64,000 bases of DNA, taken from the NCBI RefSeq assembly GCF_024508275.1, contig NZ_CP101989.1, positions 2,852,001-2,916,000 on the forward strand, written 5' to 3'. This document shows positions 40,052 to 48,071 of the stretch, in pieces. The translations under genes and the position numbers were made by a program. The notes under the pieces were generated by a model. It did no database searches and was not told the origin of the DNA. It saw nothing but the letters and a program-made list of their open reading frames with translations. Position 1 is the first letter of the stretch; each line of letters starts with the position of its first letter. Origin of the DNA: Cellulomonas wangsupingiae (GTDB lineage: Bacteria; Actinomycetota; Actinomycetes; Actinomycetales; Cellulomonadaceae).

Positions 40052-40582
40052 TCAGTCCCCGACGACGGTGATGCTCTCCTCGATGCCGGAGACGACGTCG
40101 TCCGGCAGGTCGCGACCGGTCAGCTGCAGCCCGACGCTCGCCCCCGAGCGGGCGTCGGCCGCGGCCCAGAACACGCCCTGCACGTCGTCGTACGTGAAGT
40201 CGTTGCGCCGGACCTCGAGCGTCTCGGTCGCCACGGGCGTCGACGTCCCCGTCGACGCGTAGCCCCAGCCGCCGACCTGGGCGCCGGCGACGAAGGTGTC
40301 GAGCGCCTGCTCGGCGCCGTCCTGCCCCAGCTCCGGCGCGCCGACGAGCAGCACGGACGTCGCCCCGGGGTCCGCGTCGTCGGACCAGCCGACGCTCCAC
40401 ACGTCGTCGCTCTGCGGCACCTCGACCCACGCATCAGGCACCGCGAACGACAGCGGGCCGGACTCGACGCGCTGCCACCCCTCGGGCGTCGTCGCGGCGG
40501 GCTCGTCGGACCCCGTGCATCCCGCGACGGCCAGCGCGAGCAGGCTGCCGCCGATCAGGACGGACAACGGACGACGGGGCAC
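40052..40582 (-). CDS. Lipoprotein of the pilin-headed cassette (paralogue of 43211-43789)
   Basis: A 176-residue lipoprotein: signal with core [14 protein letters not shown] (lipobox AVAGC, Cys22), then a domain beginning [21 protein letters not shown]. The same pattern (GW, then GP, then P-x-x-W-x-E) opens the lipoprotein at 43211-43789, and both end in a similar acidic-Ile/Val stretch. Resembles secreted actinobacterial PsbP/LpqN-like lipoproteins, but weakly. GTG 40582 has AGGTGG upstream and follows the stop of the membrane-protein gene by one base. Probably an accessory of the pilin-headed protein. Confidence 0.75.
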   Translation of the reverse strand: MPRRPLSVLIGGSLLALAVAGCTGSDEPAATTPEGWQRVESGPLSFAVPDAWVEVPQSDDVWSVGWSDDADPGATSVLLVGAPELGQDGAEQALDTFVAGAQVGGWGYASTGTSTPVATETLEVRRNDFTYDDVQGVFWAAADARSGASVGLQLTGRDLPDDVVSGIEESITVVGD

Positions 40583-40583
40583 G

Positions 40584-41060
40584 TCACACCACCTCGGCAT
40601 AGGTCGAACGGCTCGGCGGCGACCAGCGTACGTGGGCGAGCGCACCGCCCGCCGCACCGGTCGCGAGCAGCACGAGCACGGGCACGGCGACGTCGAGGAC
40701 CTGCACGAGCGGCGCAACGTCGGCGCGCGCGGCCGCCTCGGCGGCACCCAGCAGCGACGTCACGAGCGCGACGACCGCCGGGACGGCGACGGCCACCAGG
40801 CCGCTGGACCGTGCCGGCCGCACCGCGGCACGGGCGACCACGACCAGCACCGAGACGGCTCCCGCGAGCAGGCCCGGCACGACCAGCACGGGCCAGGCGG
40901 TCACCGCCGCGCCGGACCGGGCCACCAGGACCCCGAGGAGCAGGGCCCCGGCCACCAGCGCTGCCAGGTAGGTCACCGTCCCCGCCACCCACGCCACCAG
41001 GAGCCGTCGCACCGTCCTCACCCCGTCCTCGTCGGTCCGGCGCCGCACGACGCCGCTCAT
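40584..41060 (-). CDS. Four-helix membrane protein of the pilin-headed cassette
   Basis: A 158-residue integral membrane protein with a basic cytoplasmic N-terminus (RRRTDEDGVRTVRR) and four hydrophobic segments. Its ATG overlaps the stop of the pilin-headed gene upstream by four bases (41057-41060). Family unrecognised; it may be the membrane partner for the large protein, in the same relation as the membrane protein at 45270-45674 to the second one. Confidence 0.7.
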   Translation of the reverse strand: MSGVVRRRTDEDGVRTVRRLLVAWVAGTVTYLAALVAGALLLGVLVARSGAAVTAWPVLVVPGLLAGAVSVLVVVARAAVRPARSSGLVAVAVPAVVALVTSLLGAAEAAARADVAPLVQVLDVAVPVLVLLATGAAGGALAHVRWSPPSRSTYAEVV

Positions 41061-42493
41061 GCGCACAGCCCGTCGTCGACGAGCTGCCTGCTGCCGTCCT
41101 GCGTCGGCGCCCCCAGGAACGACGCGTCCACCTTCGTGGCCGTCGCCTCCTCCGCGCTGATGTTGAAGCCGAACTCCCAACCCTTCTTGACCGCCGCACC
41201 GAACTCCCAGGAGTCCTTGACGTTGTGGTAGGTCACCTGGCTGAGCCTCGCCTCCTCGTACATCAGCTGGAGGAAGGGGTCGTCCGACGGGTGCTCCGGG
41301 ATCATCGCCGAGAACGGCAGCGTCAGCGTCTCGCCCGCGGCGTTCCGGTCGATCCACTCCTGCACCTCGGCGCGGTTCTCGTCCGTCACGTCGAGCTTGG
41401 TGGTCGTGACGACGGACCGGGTCTCCCCCTCCGCCAGCTTGCCGCTCACCGACTTGAACGTGTTGTTGCCGAGGTTCATGCTGCCGCCGACCTCGTACGA
41501 CGACTTGAACGCGATCTGCGAGAGGTTCCCGTCCGCGTCGTACGTCGTGGTGAAGGCACCCGAGACCGAGCCCTCGCCGGTGGCGTGGCCGACGACCATG
41601 CTGCCGCCGAGGGTGCCCTTGCCGCTCAGCTCGTACGTGTAGCTCTTGGTCCCCTTCTCGGTGTCGTTCATGACGGTCACCGACCCGCCGGCGGACAGGG
41701 AGCCGTTGACACCGAGCTTGGGGTCGATGAGCTTGTCCTTGCCGTCGGCGTCCTTGCTGGTGCCGGGGATGCGCGCGCCCGCGCTGGCCTTGAGCGCCGC
41801 CTCGAGCGAGATCCTGCTGTACGAGATCCTGGGGTCCTTCGGCGCGTCGACCCAGCCGTCGGTCAGCCACAGGTAGATCGACATCCCCGCCGCGCCCTCG
41901 CCCTTGAGCTGCTGCTGCTGGATGAGGTAGTCGTCGAGCTGCTCCTGCATCGACTCCCACTGCTGCGCGTCGTCGAACTCCCAGGTCGAGCCGTACTCGA
42001 ACTTCAGGTCGCCGCCCAGGCTCACCTCGACGCCCGCGTTGTCGCCGTCGCCGAGCTTGCCGGCGTCGAACGTCTTGGATCCCAGGCTGGTGCTCGCGCC
42101 GATCCCGGCGCCGTCCGTCAGGGTCGCCCGGACCGTGCCGTCGGAGAACTCCTGGACGATGAAGCCCGAGCTGTCGCTGATCTTGAAGAACCAGATCTTG
42201 ACCTCGGCCGAGTACCTCTCCTTGGTCTCGGACAGCATGCAGACACCGGGGTGGTAGTCCATGTCGTCGGGCGCCGTCGTCGGTGCCGGCACGTCGCAGT
42301 CCCCGGCCCCGCCGTCCAGCACCGCGACGACGCGGCACACCGCCGACGCCGCGTAGGGCGTGATGGTGGGGGTGGCCGCGACGGTGACGCCGATGAGCAG
42401 GGCAGCCACCGCGATGATGCCCGTGTACTCGAGCGTCCCGGAACCCTCGTCGCGCGGCGGTGCCGCGTGACGCCGGAGCGTGCGCAGCCCCAC
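41057..42493 (-). CDS. Large protein with Flp-pilin-like N-terminus and beta-rich body (copy 1)
   Basis: A 478-residue protein. Residues 17-45 are a type IVb (Flp) pilin signal: GSGTLEYTGIIAVAALLIGV with Glu22 in the conserved +5-type position. After the helix comes VCRVVAVLDGGAGDCD, two Cys 15 residues apart, then about 420 residues with alternating short hydrophobic strands, many Gly/Ser/Thr/Lys/Asp and little helix (EVSLGGDLKFEYGSTWEF, SLSAGGSVTVMND, KGTLGGSMVVG). It ends in LCA. True Flp pilins are 50-80 residues, so the body is extra. The paralogue at 43864-45273 shares the head and the Cys pattern. Probably exported, membrane-anchored or assembled on the Tad pilus (inference). Confidence 0.8.
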   Translation of the reverse strand: MGLRTLRRHAAPPRDEGSGTLEYTGIIAVAALLIGVTVAATPTITPYAASAVCRVVAVLDGGAGDCDVPAPTTAPDDMDYHPGVCMLSETKERYSAEVKIWFFKISDSSGFIVQEFSDGTVRATLTDGAGIGASTSLGSKTFDAGKLGDGDNAGVEVSLGGDLKFEYGSTWEFDDAQQWESMQEQLDDYLIQQQQLKGEGAAGMSIYLWLTDGWVDAPKDPRISYSRISLEAALKASAGARIPGTSKDADGKDKLIDPKLGVNGSLSAGGSVTVMNDTEKGTKSYTYELSGKGTLGGSMVVGHATGEGSVSGAFTTTYDADGNLSQIAFKSSYEVGGSMNLGNNTFKSVSGKLAEGETRSVVTTTKLDVTDENRAEVQEWIDRNAAGETLTLPFSAMIPEHPSDDPFLQLMYEEARLSQVTYHNVKDSWEFGAAVKKGWEFGFNISAEEATATKVDASFLGAPTQDGSRQLVDDGLCA

Positions 42494-42536
42494 GTCGACC
42501 TCCCGGTCCTCGGTATGTGTGTGGACAGGACGCTAC

Positions 42537-42566
42537 GGGCCCCGCCCGGCCGTCGGCCGGGGCCCA
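42537..42566 (-). terminator. Possible terminator between the two pilin-headed cassettes
   Basis: A GC-rich interrupted hairpin (core stem CCCGGCC with GGCCGGG, loop GTC, outer GGG/CCC) between the stop at 42653 and the start at 42493. It would separate transcripts of the two cassettes. It could equally lie in the promoter of the downstream gene. Confidence 0.4.
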
Positions 42567-42652
42567 GGGGTCCATCTGTGCGTCACGCCTGGGGCCGCGG
42601 ACCCATCACGGCAGGTCCGGGCCCCGGGCACCGCGCGACGGCGGTCGGTGCG

Positions 42653-43207
42653 TCAGCCGGCCGCGGGGGCGCGCGGACCGCGCACCGCCCGCCGCGTCAG
42701 CCAGCCCAGGAGGAACAGCACGGGGGCGAACACGATCAGCGCCAGACCGAAGCCGGGCGTACCGGCGACGCTCGGGTCCGCCGACACCGCGACCTCGGCG
42801 AGGTCGCCGCCGCTGCACGTGACGGTCGCCGCGGCCCCGGTGCCGGCCGTGACGGCGAGCAGCGTCCACTCGCCCGTCCCCCCGGCGTCCTGCACCGTCG
42901 ACGGCAGCCCTTCGACGGGCCCGACGGGCAGATCGGCCACGGGGTCACCCGACGACCGGGCGGTGGTGCAGGTGACGCCCGCGGACGACGGCCGGCCCCA
43001 CACGGCCGCGTCCCCCGCGGCCGGCAGCAGCTCCAGCGGCTCGCCCGCCGGGCCCGTCCGCCACATCTCGACGGGCGCCTGCGCACCCGGACCGGTCCCC
43101 ATCGTGAGCAGGACGCCCATGAGCAGCACGAACGGTGCGCCCAGCATCGCGACCCACGACCACAGCCGGGCCGTGCGCCCCAGGTTGCGGCGCGTCAGGA
43201 CGGCCAC
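42653..43207 (-). CDS. Membrane protein with extracytoplasmic Cys-containing domain
   Basis: A 184-residue protein with an N-terminal helix (about 16-38, LWSWVAMLGAPFVLLMGVLL), a roughly 110-residue outer domain with three Cys (VTCTTARSS and VTCSGGD), and a C-terminal helix (about 150-170) followed by a basic tail. It starts three bases after the stop of the lipoprotein gene and ends the second pilin-headed cassette. Family unrecognised. Confidence 0.7.
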   Translation of the reverse strand: MAVLTRRNLGRTARLWSWVAMLGAPFVLLMGVLLTMGTGPGAQAPVEMWRTGPAGEPLELLPAAGDAAVWGRPSSAGVTCTTARSSGDPVADLPVGPVEGLPSTVQDAGGTGEWTLLAVTAGTGAAATVTCSGGDLAEVAVSADPSVAGTPGFGLALIVFAPVLFLLGWLTRRAVRGPRAPAAG

Positions 43208-43210
43208 GCG

Positions 43211-43789
43211 TCAGCCCACCGTCACGGACGCGAGGACGTCGTGCGCCCCCGACTCGTCGAAGTCCTCGGCGGGTGCGACGACGGCGACGATGGCCTGCGA
43301 GCTGTCCTCGAGGTCGATGACGAGGTACTCGTAGCGCATGTCGACGTCGTCGGCACCGATCCGCACGGTCGCCTCGTACCCGATCCACCCCGCGTTCTCG
43401 GCGCCGGGCCAGGACAGCACGGCCTCCTCGACGTCGCGCGCCTCGACGCCGGCCGAGCCGACGTCCTTGAGGTTCGCGATCGCGGCCTCGGCGTCCCGCC
43501 GCCGCTCCGACGTCACCGACGTGTGGACCCCGGTGCCCGGACCCTCACCCTGCGCACGCAGCGCGTACGCCTCGTCGGCGGCCTCGCCGGGCTCGGTGGC
43601 GAACTCCTCCCACTCCCCCGGCGCCGAGAGGTCCACCGGACCCATCGCGTGCGACGTCCAGCCGTCGGGCGCGGCGGCCGGCACCAGCGGTGCGTCACCG
43701 CTCGCGTCCTCGGACGTCCCGCACGCCGCGAGGGCGAGCGGTGCGAGCAGGACCGCGAGGATCCGGCGGCGTCGGGCAGGGGTTGTCAC
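43211..43789 (-). CDS. Lipoprotein of the second pilin-headed cassette
   Basis: A 192-residue lipoprotein with signal RRRRILAVLLAPLALAAC (Cys23). The outer domain opens GWTSHAMGPVDLSAPGEWEEF, matching the opening of the lipoprotein at 40052-40582; YEYLVIDLEDSSQAIVAVVAP follows. GTG 43789 with GGAGG five bases upstream is preferred over an earlier ATG. It lies directly after the pilin-headed gene and before a membrane protein. Confidence 0.8.
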   Translation of the reverse strand: MTTPARRRRILAVLLAPLALAACGTSEDASGDAPLVPAAAPDGWTSHAMGPVDLSAPGEWEEFATEPGEAADEAYALRAQGEGPGTGVHTSVTSERRRDAEAAIANLKDVGSAGVEARDVEEAVLSWPGAENAGWIGYEATVRIGADDVDMRYEYLVIDLEDSSQAIVAVVAPAEDFDESGAHDVLASVTVG

Positions 43790-43863
43790 ACAGGCCTCCA
43801 GGGGAAGGGACGTCCGGGCGAGGGCCCGGCCGCGTGTCGGGGCGGCGGTCCGGGGCACGAGGA

Positions 43864-45273
43864 TCACACGACGCACTCGGCCCGGTCCACCATGCCCGTG
43901 CCGTCGAAGTAGCGGTAGTCGGTCGTGGCGCGGGTGCTGTCGATGGTCTCCGCGCTCAGCCCGAGCTCGAGGCCCACCTTGCCCTGCGCGTTGACGCCGT
44001 CCTCGGTGGAGCCCGTGGTGTACGTCTGCTCGTAGATGTACCCGCGGTCCGCGGCCGCCACGCCCAGCTCCCTGCCCAGGTCCGCCGGGTTGAAGCGGTC
44101 CAGCACCGTCTGCGACACGTTCACGCTGTCGGTGATGCCCGGGTAGTACGGCACACCGGCGGCGTGCATGACGCGCGTGGCCAGCCGACGGTCGGCCGCC
44201 GAGTCGAGCGGGATCTCGACGACGCGCTCGGTGAACGAGGGGTCGCCGTCGATGCCGCCCGGGCCCGAGTAGCTCTCGTCAGCCACCGTGTCCCAGCTCG
44301 TGACGCTGCGGATGCGGAACGCCGTGGGGTTGCCGTCCTCGTCGCGGTCGACCTCCATGACGGCGCCCATCGACCCGTCGAGCGTGAACTGCTGGTAGAT
44401 GTCGTTGCCCGTGGGGGTCACACCGTGACCCTGGAGGCCGCCACCGATCCCCATGTCCGCCCGCAGGTAGTCGGTGGACGTCCCGTCCTTGCGGTTCGTG
44501 CGCCCGACGTAGGCCTCGAGGAACGCCTCGGCGTCCACGGACCCGGCGATCGCGTTGACGCCGGCCGACGCCTCACCCTCGACGCCACCCTCCACGAACC
44601 ACTCGTCGGGGTCGAGCTGCTCGAACTCGTTGCTGCCGCCGAGCTCCTCGTTCACCCAGTCCACACCGTCGCGCAGGGGGTTGTCGTCACCGAACCAGAA
44701 GTCCTTGGTGTCGTCGTTGCGCTTGTGGTCGAGGATGCGCTTGGCCTCCTCGGCCGACTTCGCGATGTACGACTCGCCCCCGCCGACGACGAGCGAGACG
44801 CTCGCGTCCGCCGTCGCCCCGACGCCGTAGGTCTGGCCGTCGTTGGTCACGCTGACGTCGAAGCCGACGCCCACGCCCATGCCGACGCCGACGTCCGCGG
44901 CCCGGGTCAGCCGGTACGTGCCGTCACCGAGCTGCTCGATGACCCAGCGCTCGCCGCTGTCGAGGGTGACGACCACCGTGATGGAGCCGTTCTCCTCCCG
45001 GCCGTTGGAGGACACGACGCACTCCTCCGGCGGGACGTAGTCCCCGGGTGCCCGGCCACCGGGCACGGTCGAGCAGTCACCGCCCTGCCCGAACGCCTCC
45101 ATGATGCGGCACATCGCGGCCTGCGCGTGGTCACCCGGCCGCATGGACGTCAACGAGACCACCACGGCCGCGATGAGGACGGCGGCGACCGTGATGACGC
45201 CCACGTACTCGAGCGTGCCGATGCCCGCGTCGCCCTGCAGGGCGCGCTCCCGCGCCTTCCGCCACCGCCTCAT
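43864..45273 (-). CDS. Large protein with Flp-pilin-like N-terminus and beta-rich body (copy 2)
   Basis: A 469-residue paralogue of the protein at 41057-42493. Residues 15-43 are the Flp signal GDAGIGTLEYVGVITVAAVL with Glu22 at the same residue number as in copy 1. MCRIMEAFGQGGDCS follows, again a Cys pair near residues 54-67. The body (about 75-469) is rich in Gly, Asp and Thr, with runs such as GVGMGVGVGFDVSV and EGEASAGVNAIAGSVDAEAFLEAYVG, and ends ECVV. It overlaps the preceding membrane-protein gene by ATGA (45270-45273). The body has no recognised domain. Secreted or pilus-associated by its head (inference). Confidence 0.8.
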   Translation of the reverse strand: MRRWRKARERALQGDAGIGTLEYVGVITVAAVLIAAVVVSLTSMRPGDHAQAAMCRIMEAFGQGGDCSTVPGGRAPGDYVPPEECVVSSNGREENGSITVVVTLDSGERWVIEQLGDGTYRLTRAADVGVGMGVGVGFDVSVTNDGQTYGVGATADASVSLVVGGGESYIAKSAEEAKRILDHKRNDDTKDFWFGDDNPLRDGVDWVNEELGGSNEFEQLDPDEWFVEGGVEGEASAGVNAIAGSVDAEAFLEAYVGRTNRKDGTSTDYLRADMGIGGGLQGHGVTPTGNDIYQQFTLDGSMGAVMEVDRDEDGNPTAFRIRSVTSWDTVADESYSGPGGIDGDPSFTERVVEIPLDSAADRRLATRVMHAAGVPYYPGITDSVNVSQTVLDRFNPADLGRELGVAAADRGYIYEQTYTTGSTEDGVNAQGKVGLELGLSAETIDSTRATTDYRYFDGTGMVDRAECVV

Positions 45274-45674
45274 CGCACATACCCCTTCGCTGTCTCGCGC
45301 ATCCGCACCCGCACACCGACCGCCGTGGCCAGCACGACCGCGACCCAGGCCACCAGGTCGACGGCCAGCGTCCCGGCGCCCGCCGGCAGCAGCAGCTGCC
45401 CGAGGAACGTCCGGGCGGCCCACGTGAACGGGTTCGCCAGGAAGCCGACCACGGACGCGACCGTCACGGCCACGACCACGCCGGACGTCACCCGGACGCC
45501 CTGCAGACCGCGCCAGGTGACGACCACCAGCACCATCGCCACCAGCACCGTCTTGAGGAGCAGGGCCGGGACCGTCGGGAGGCCCGCGAGCGCGAGGACC
45601 CCTGCGGCCCACGCCATCACCGCTGCACCGGCCGCATACACCGCGGTCATGACCGCGAGCCGAACCACCGACAC
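45270..45674 (-). CDS. Four-helix membrane protein, first gene of the second cassette
   Basis: A 134-residue membrane protein with four hydrophobic segments. The central loop NPFTWAARTFLGQLLLPAGAGTLAVDLVAWVAVV closely resembles SPTTWQGRTYAAQLVVAPGTATVLLDLALWLVVG of the divergent gene at 45882-46301, so the two are paralogues. GTG 45674 has GGGAGG eight bases upstream. It overlaps the pilin-headed gene by four bases. Confidence 0.75.
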   Translation of the reverse strand: MSVVRLAVMTAVYAAGAAVMAWAAGVLALAGLPTVPALLLKTVLVAMVLVVVTWRGLQGVRVTSGVVVAVTVASVVGFLANPFTWAARTFLGQLLLPAGAGTLAVDLVAWVAVVLATAVGVRVRMRETAKGYVR

Positions 45675-45759
45675 GTCCCCACCTCCCCGCGGCTGGCCCA
45701 GCGCCCGCCGGCACGGCAAGTGTCGACGTCGGCAGGGGTGCGGCGGTGGGTCGAGGGGT

Positions 45760-45776
45760 CCGGACATCCGTCCGGC
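45760..45776. promoter_or_regulatory. Inverted repeat CCGGAC-N4-GTCCGG in a divergent promoter
   Basis: Arms CCGGAC and GTCCGG separated by ATCC, about 86-102 bases upstream of the minus-strand cassette. The same arms without spacer form the palindrome at 57954-57965 upstream of the Tad machine operon. Possible common regulator; a second inverted repeat, GGGACGC-GAC-GCGTCCC, lies at 45835-45851 nearer the plus-strand gene. Confidence 0.45.
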
Positions 45777-45881
45777 GGTGGGCTCCCGGGCCCACCGGCA
45801 CGGTCCGGCGCGTGGTTAGCGTGGCCGTGATCCGGGGACGCGACGCGTCCCACCGTCGCCGACCCGCCGAGGACCCGTGCC

Positions 45882-46301
45882 ATGCGACCCGCTCTCACCG
45901 CCCAGCTCGCGCTCACGACAGCCGCGGCCGCGCTGCTGAGCTCGTTCGCCGCGCTGTACGTCGCGCAGCAGGCCATGGACGCGCGCGCGGGGGTCGTCCT
46001 GCGCGCGCTCCTGGTGACCGTGGCCCTGGTCGTGGGGTCCTGGGCCGCGGTACGTCCGCGCGTCCTGGGTGCCACCCGCGCCGGCCTGCGCCTCCGTGCG
46101 CTGCTCGGCCTCGCGCTGGGCTACGCGCTGAGTCCCACGACGTGGCAGGGGCGCACCTACGCCGCCCAGCTCGTCGTGGCACCGGGCACGGCGACGGTCC
46201 TGCTGGACCTCGCGCTCTGGCTCGTCGTCGGCGGTGCGGTCGTCATGGTGGCGAGCGCACCGGCGGCGGCGGGCGAGCGGGCGACGTACGCCGTCGGGTG
46301 A
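45882..46301 (+). CDS. Four-helix membrane protein (paralogue of 45270-45674)
   Basis: A 139-residue membrane protein with four hydrophobic segments, related to the product of 45270-45674 through the loop TTWQGRTYAAQLVVAPGTA. It stands alone on the plus strand in an otherwise minus-strand locus. A possible -10 TTAGCGT lies about 60 bases upstream. Function unknown. Confidence 0.75.
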   Translation: MRPALTAQLALTTAAAALLSSFAALYVAQQAMDARAGVVLRALLVTVALVVGSWAAVRPRVLGATRAGLRLRALLGLALGYALSPTTWQGRTYAAQLVVAPGTATVLLDLALWLVVGGAVVMVASAPAAAGERATYAVG

Positions 46302-46323
46302 GCGGCCCGCCGCCCGCGGGGGG

Positions 46324-46932
46324 TCAGGACCGCGTCACCGGCACGGCGACCAGCGGCTCGAGCCCGGGGAACTCGATGGTGACCTCGGTGGTGCCCTCCG
46401 CGAGCGGGGGCAGCAGGGCGGCGAGCACGTCGCCCTCCCCGATCGACATGGGCATCTGGGAGCAGGCGCAGAAGTCGTCGCTCGTCGTGTCGCCGGCCGT
46501 GTACCCCGTGTAGGGCAGCAGGCGCTCACCGCCGGCGTCCACCACGACGATCGAGCGCGTGTCGTTCCAGATGTCGCGACCGTCGCCCCAGGGGCGCCGG
46601 TCGACGTCCGTCACGCCGTCGTCCGTGGACCGCAGCACGTAGACCAGGTCGGTCCCCTGCGCGTGTGCCGTCACCGACAGGACGTCGACCTGCACGTCCC
46701 AGTCGCCCTTCGCGGACGCCACGGTCCCGCTGGTGCCCGCGACGGGCTCCGCGCCGAGCACGTCCGACTCGAGCACCGCCTCCGCGAGCGACTCGACAGT
46801 CCACTGCGGCTCCTCGGCCGCGGCGGACCCGCTGGGCGCCGTGGTGGGCGTCGGCGTCGCGTCGGCGGAGCACCCCGCCAGGAGCACGAGCACGACCGCC
46901 CCCGACACGACCCCGGTCCTCGTGACCCTCAT
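46324..46932 (-). CDS. Lipoprotein paired with the OmpA-like protein
   Basis: A 202-residue lipoprotein with lipobox LLAGC (Cys21) and a beta-rich domain (about 50-200), with WDVQVDVLSVTAHAQGTDLVYVL, DTRSIVVVDAGGERLLPYTGY, a CAC motif and VTIEFPGLEPLVAVPV. It resembles the C-terminal domain of the lipoprotein at 26329-27906. Its ATG overlaps the stop of the OmpA-like gene by four bases (46929-46932). Confidence 0.8.
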   Translation of the reverse strand: MRVTRTGVVSGAVVLVLLAGCSADATPTPTTAPSGSAAAEEPQWTVESLAEAVLESDVLGAEPVAGTSGTVASAKGDWDVQVDVLSVTAHAQGTDLVYVLRSTDDGVTDVDRRPWGDGRDIWNDTRSIVVVDAGGERLLPYTGYTAGDTTSDDFCACSQMPMSIGEGDVLAALLPPLAEGTTEVTIEFPGLEPLVAVPVTRS

Positions 46933-48023
46933 GACCCCGCCCCGATCTGGTACTGGACCGTCACCCGCCGGTTGAGCTGCATGTTCTCCGGGGTGTCGTT
47001 CGGCGCGACGGCGTCCTTCTCGCCACGACCCACCGCGCTGAACGTCACGTTGCCGCCGGCACCGGGCTGCAGCGCGGCGACGACGGCCGCGGCCCGCTGC
47101 TCCGAGAGCGTCTGGTTGGACGAGGAGGACCCGTCCGAGTCGGTGTGCCCCGTGACGACGACCTCGCCCCTGCCGCGGGCCGCGATGTCCGCGGCCACGC
47201 CGGCGAGCGCGTCGGCGGCAGCGGGGGTCAGCGTCGCCGAGCTCTTGTCGAACAGCACGTTGGCGTCGAGCGTCGTGGCGACCTGCTCGGTCGACTCGGC
47301 GGTCGCGACCACCTCGTCCGGCGTCACGGTGCGACGCGCGAGGTCGAAGATCGACGCCTGCGGGTCGGCCTGCGCCAGCACCGCCGCGTCGGGCAGCTCG
47401 GGCCACCCCGTGCCCAGCAGGGGCGCGGGCTCGTCCGACACCGGCTCGAGCGCGCCGTCGCCGACGGGGACGCGCGCCACCACCACGTTGGTGTCGCCGA
47501 GGACGACGTCGACCGAGGCGACGGACTCCGGGAGCTCCGGGAACACGCCCCACAGGACGCGCAGCTCACCCCGGTCGAAGCGGGCGTCCTTCTTGGTCGT
47601 CGTGAACGTCGTCTCGCCGTCGAGCAGGACGCGGTACACCTTCAGCCCCACCCGGTCCACGAGGTACATCTGCCCGAGCGCGTCGGTCGGGTAGCCCCGG
47701 CTGGTCTCGCGGAAGAACTGCCCGGCGCTGAAGGTGCTGTCGGCGTCCGCCGCGACGCCCGCGGACGCGTACAGCACCGTCCCGCCCTCGACCCGCTGCA
47801 CGCCGTGGACCGCTCCGCGCACCAGGTCCAGGTCGCCGCGGTCGCGGGCGCGGCGCGCGAAGGTGCCGAGCACCGGCACGTCCACGCCGTCCACCTCGAG
47901 CGTGCCCGAGGGCGTACGCGCCGTGTCGGCAGCGCCCGCCGGGACGGCCACGCCTCCCGCGAGAAGCGCCGCCAGCACGGCGACCGCCGTGCCCGCACGC
48001 GCTCGTCGTGTGCTCACCTGCAC
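46929..48023 (-). CDS. OmpA-family exported protein
   Basis: A 364-residue secreted protein with signal peptide (to about residue 31, AVPAGAA), an unassigned domain (about 40-225) and a C-terminal OmpA-like peptidoglycan-binding domain (about 235-360; ANVLFDKSSATLTPAAADAL, VVTGHTDSDGSSSSNQTLSEQRAAAVV, LNRRVTVQYQI). GTG 48023 has AGGAGG five bases upstream; a second in-frame GTG six bases on is possible. The OmpA domain is related to that at 26329-27906. In a Tad locus without an outer membrane it may fix the pilus apparatus to the wall (inference). Confidence 0.85.
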   Translation of the reverse strand: MQVSTRRARAGTAVAVLAALLAGGVAVPAGAADTARTPSGTLEVDGVDVPVLGTFARRARDRGDLDLVRGAVHGVQRVEGGTVLYASAGVAADADSTFSAGQFFRETSRGYPTDALGQMYLVDRVGLKVYRVLLDGETTFTTTKKDARFDRGELRVLWGVFPELPESVASVDVVLGDTNVVVARVPVGDGALEPVSDEPAPLLGTGWPELPDAAVLAQADPQASIFDLARRTVTPDEVVATAESTEQVATTLDANVLFDKSSATLTPAAADALAGVAADIAARGRGEVVVTGHTDSDGSSSSNQTLSEQRAAAVVAALQPGAGGNVTFSAVGRGEKDAVAPNDTPENMQLNRRVTVQYQIGAGS

Positions 48024-48071
48024 CTTGACCTCCTGGTCATCGCCGCCGGATGGATCGCGACAGGTCGGACA

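Noticed and set aside
40811..43912. A 1,033-codon plus-strand frame across the pilin-headed cassette
   Set aside because: Composition is Arg/Val/Asp-rich without motifs; the minus-strand genes have signals, lipoboxes and overlapping starts.
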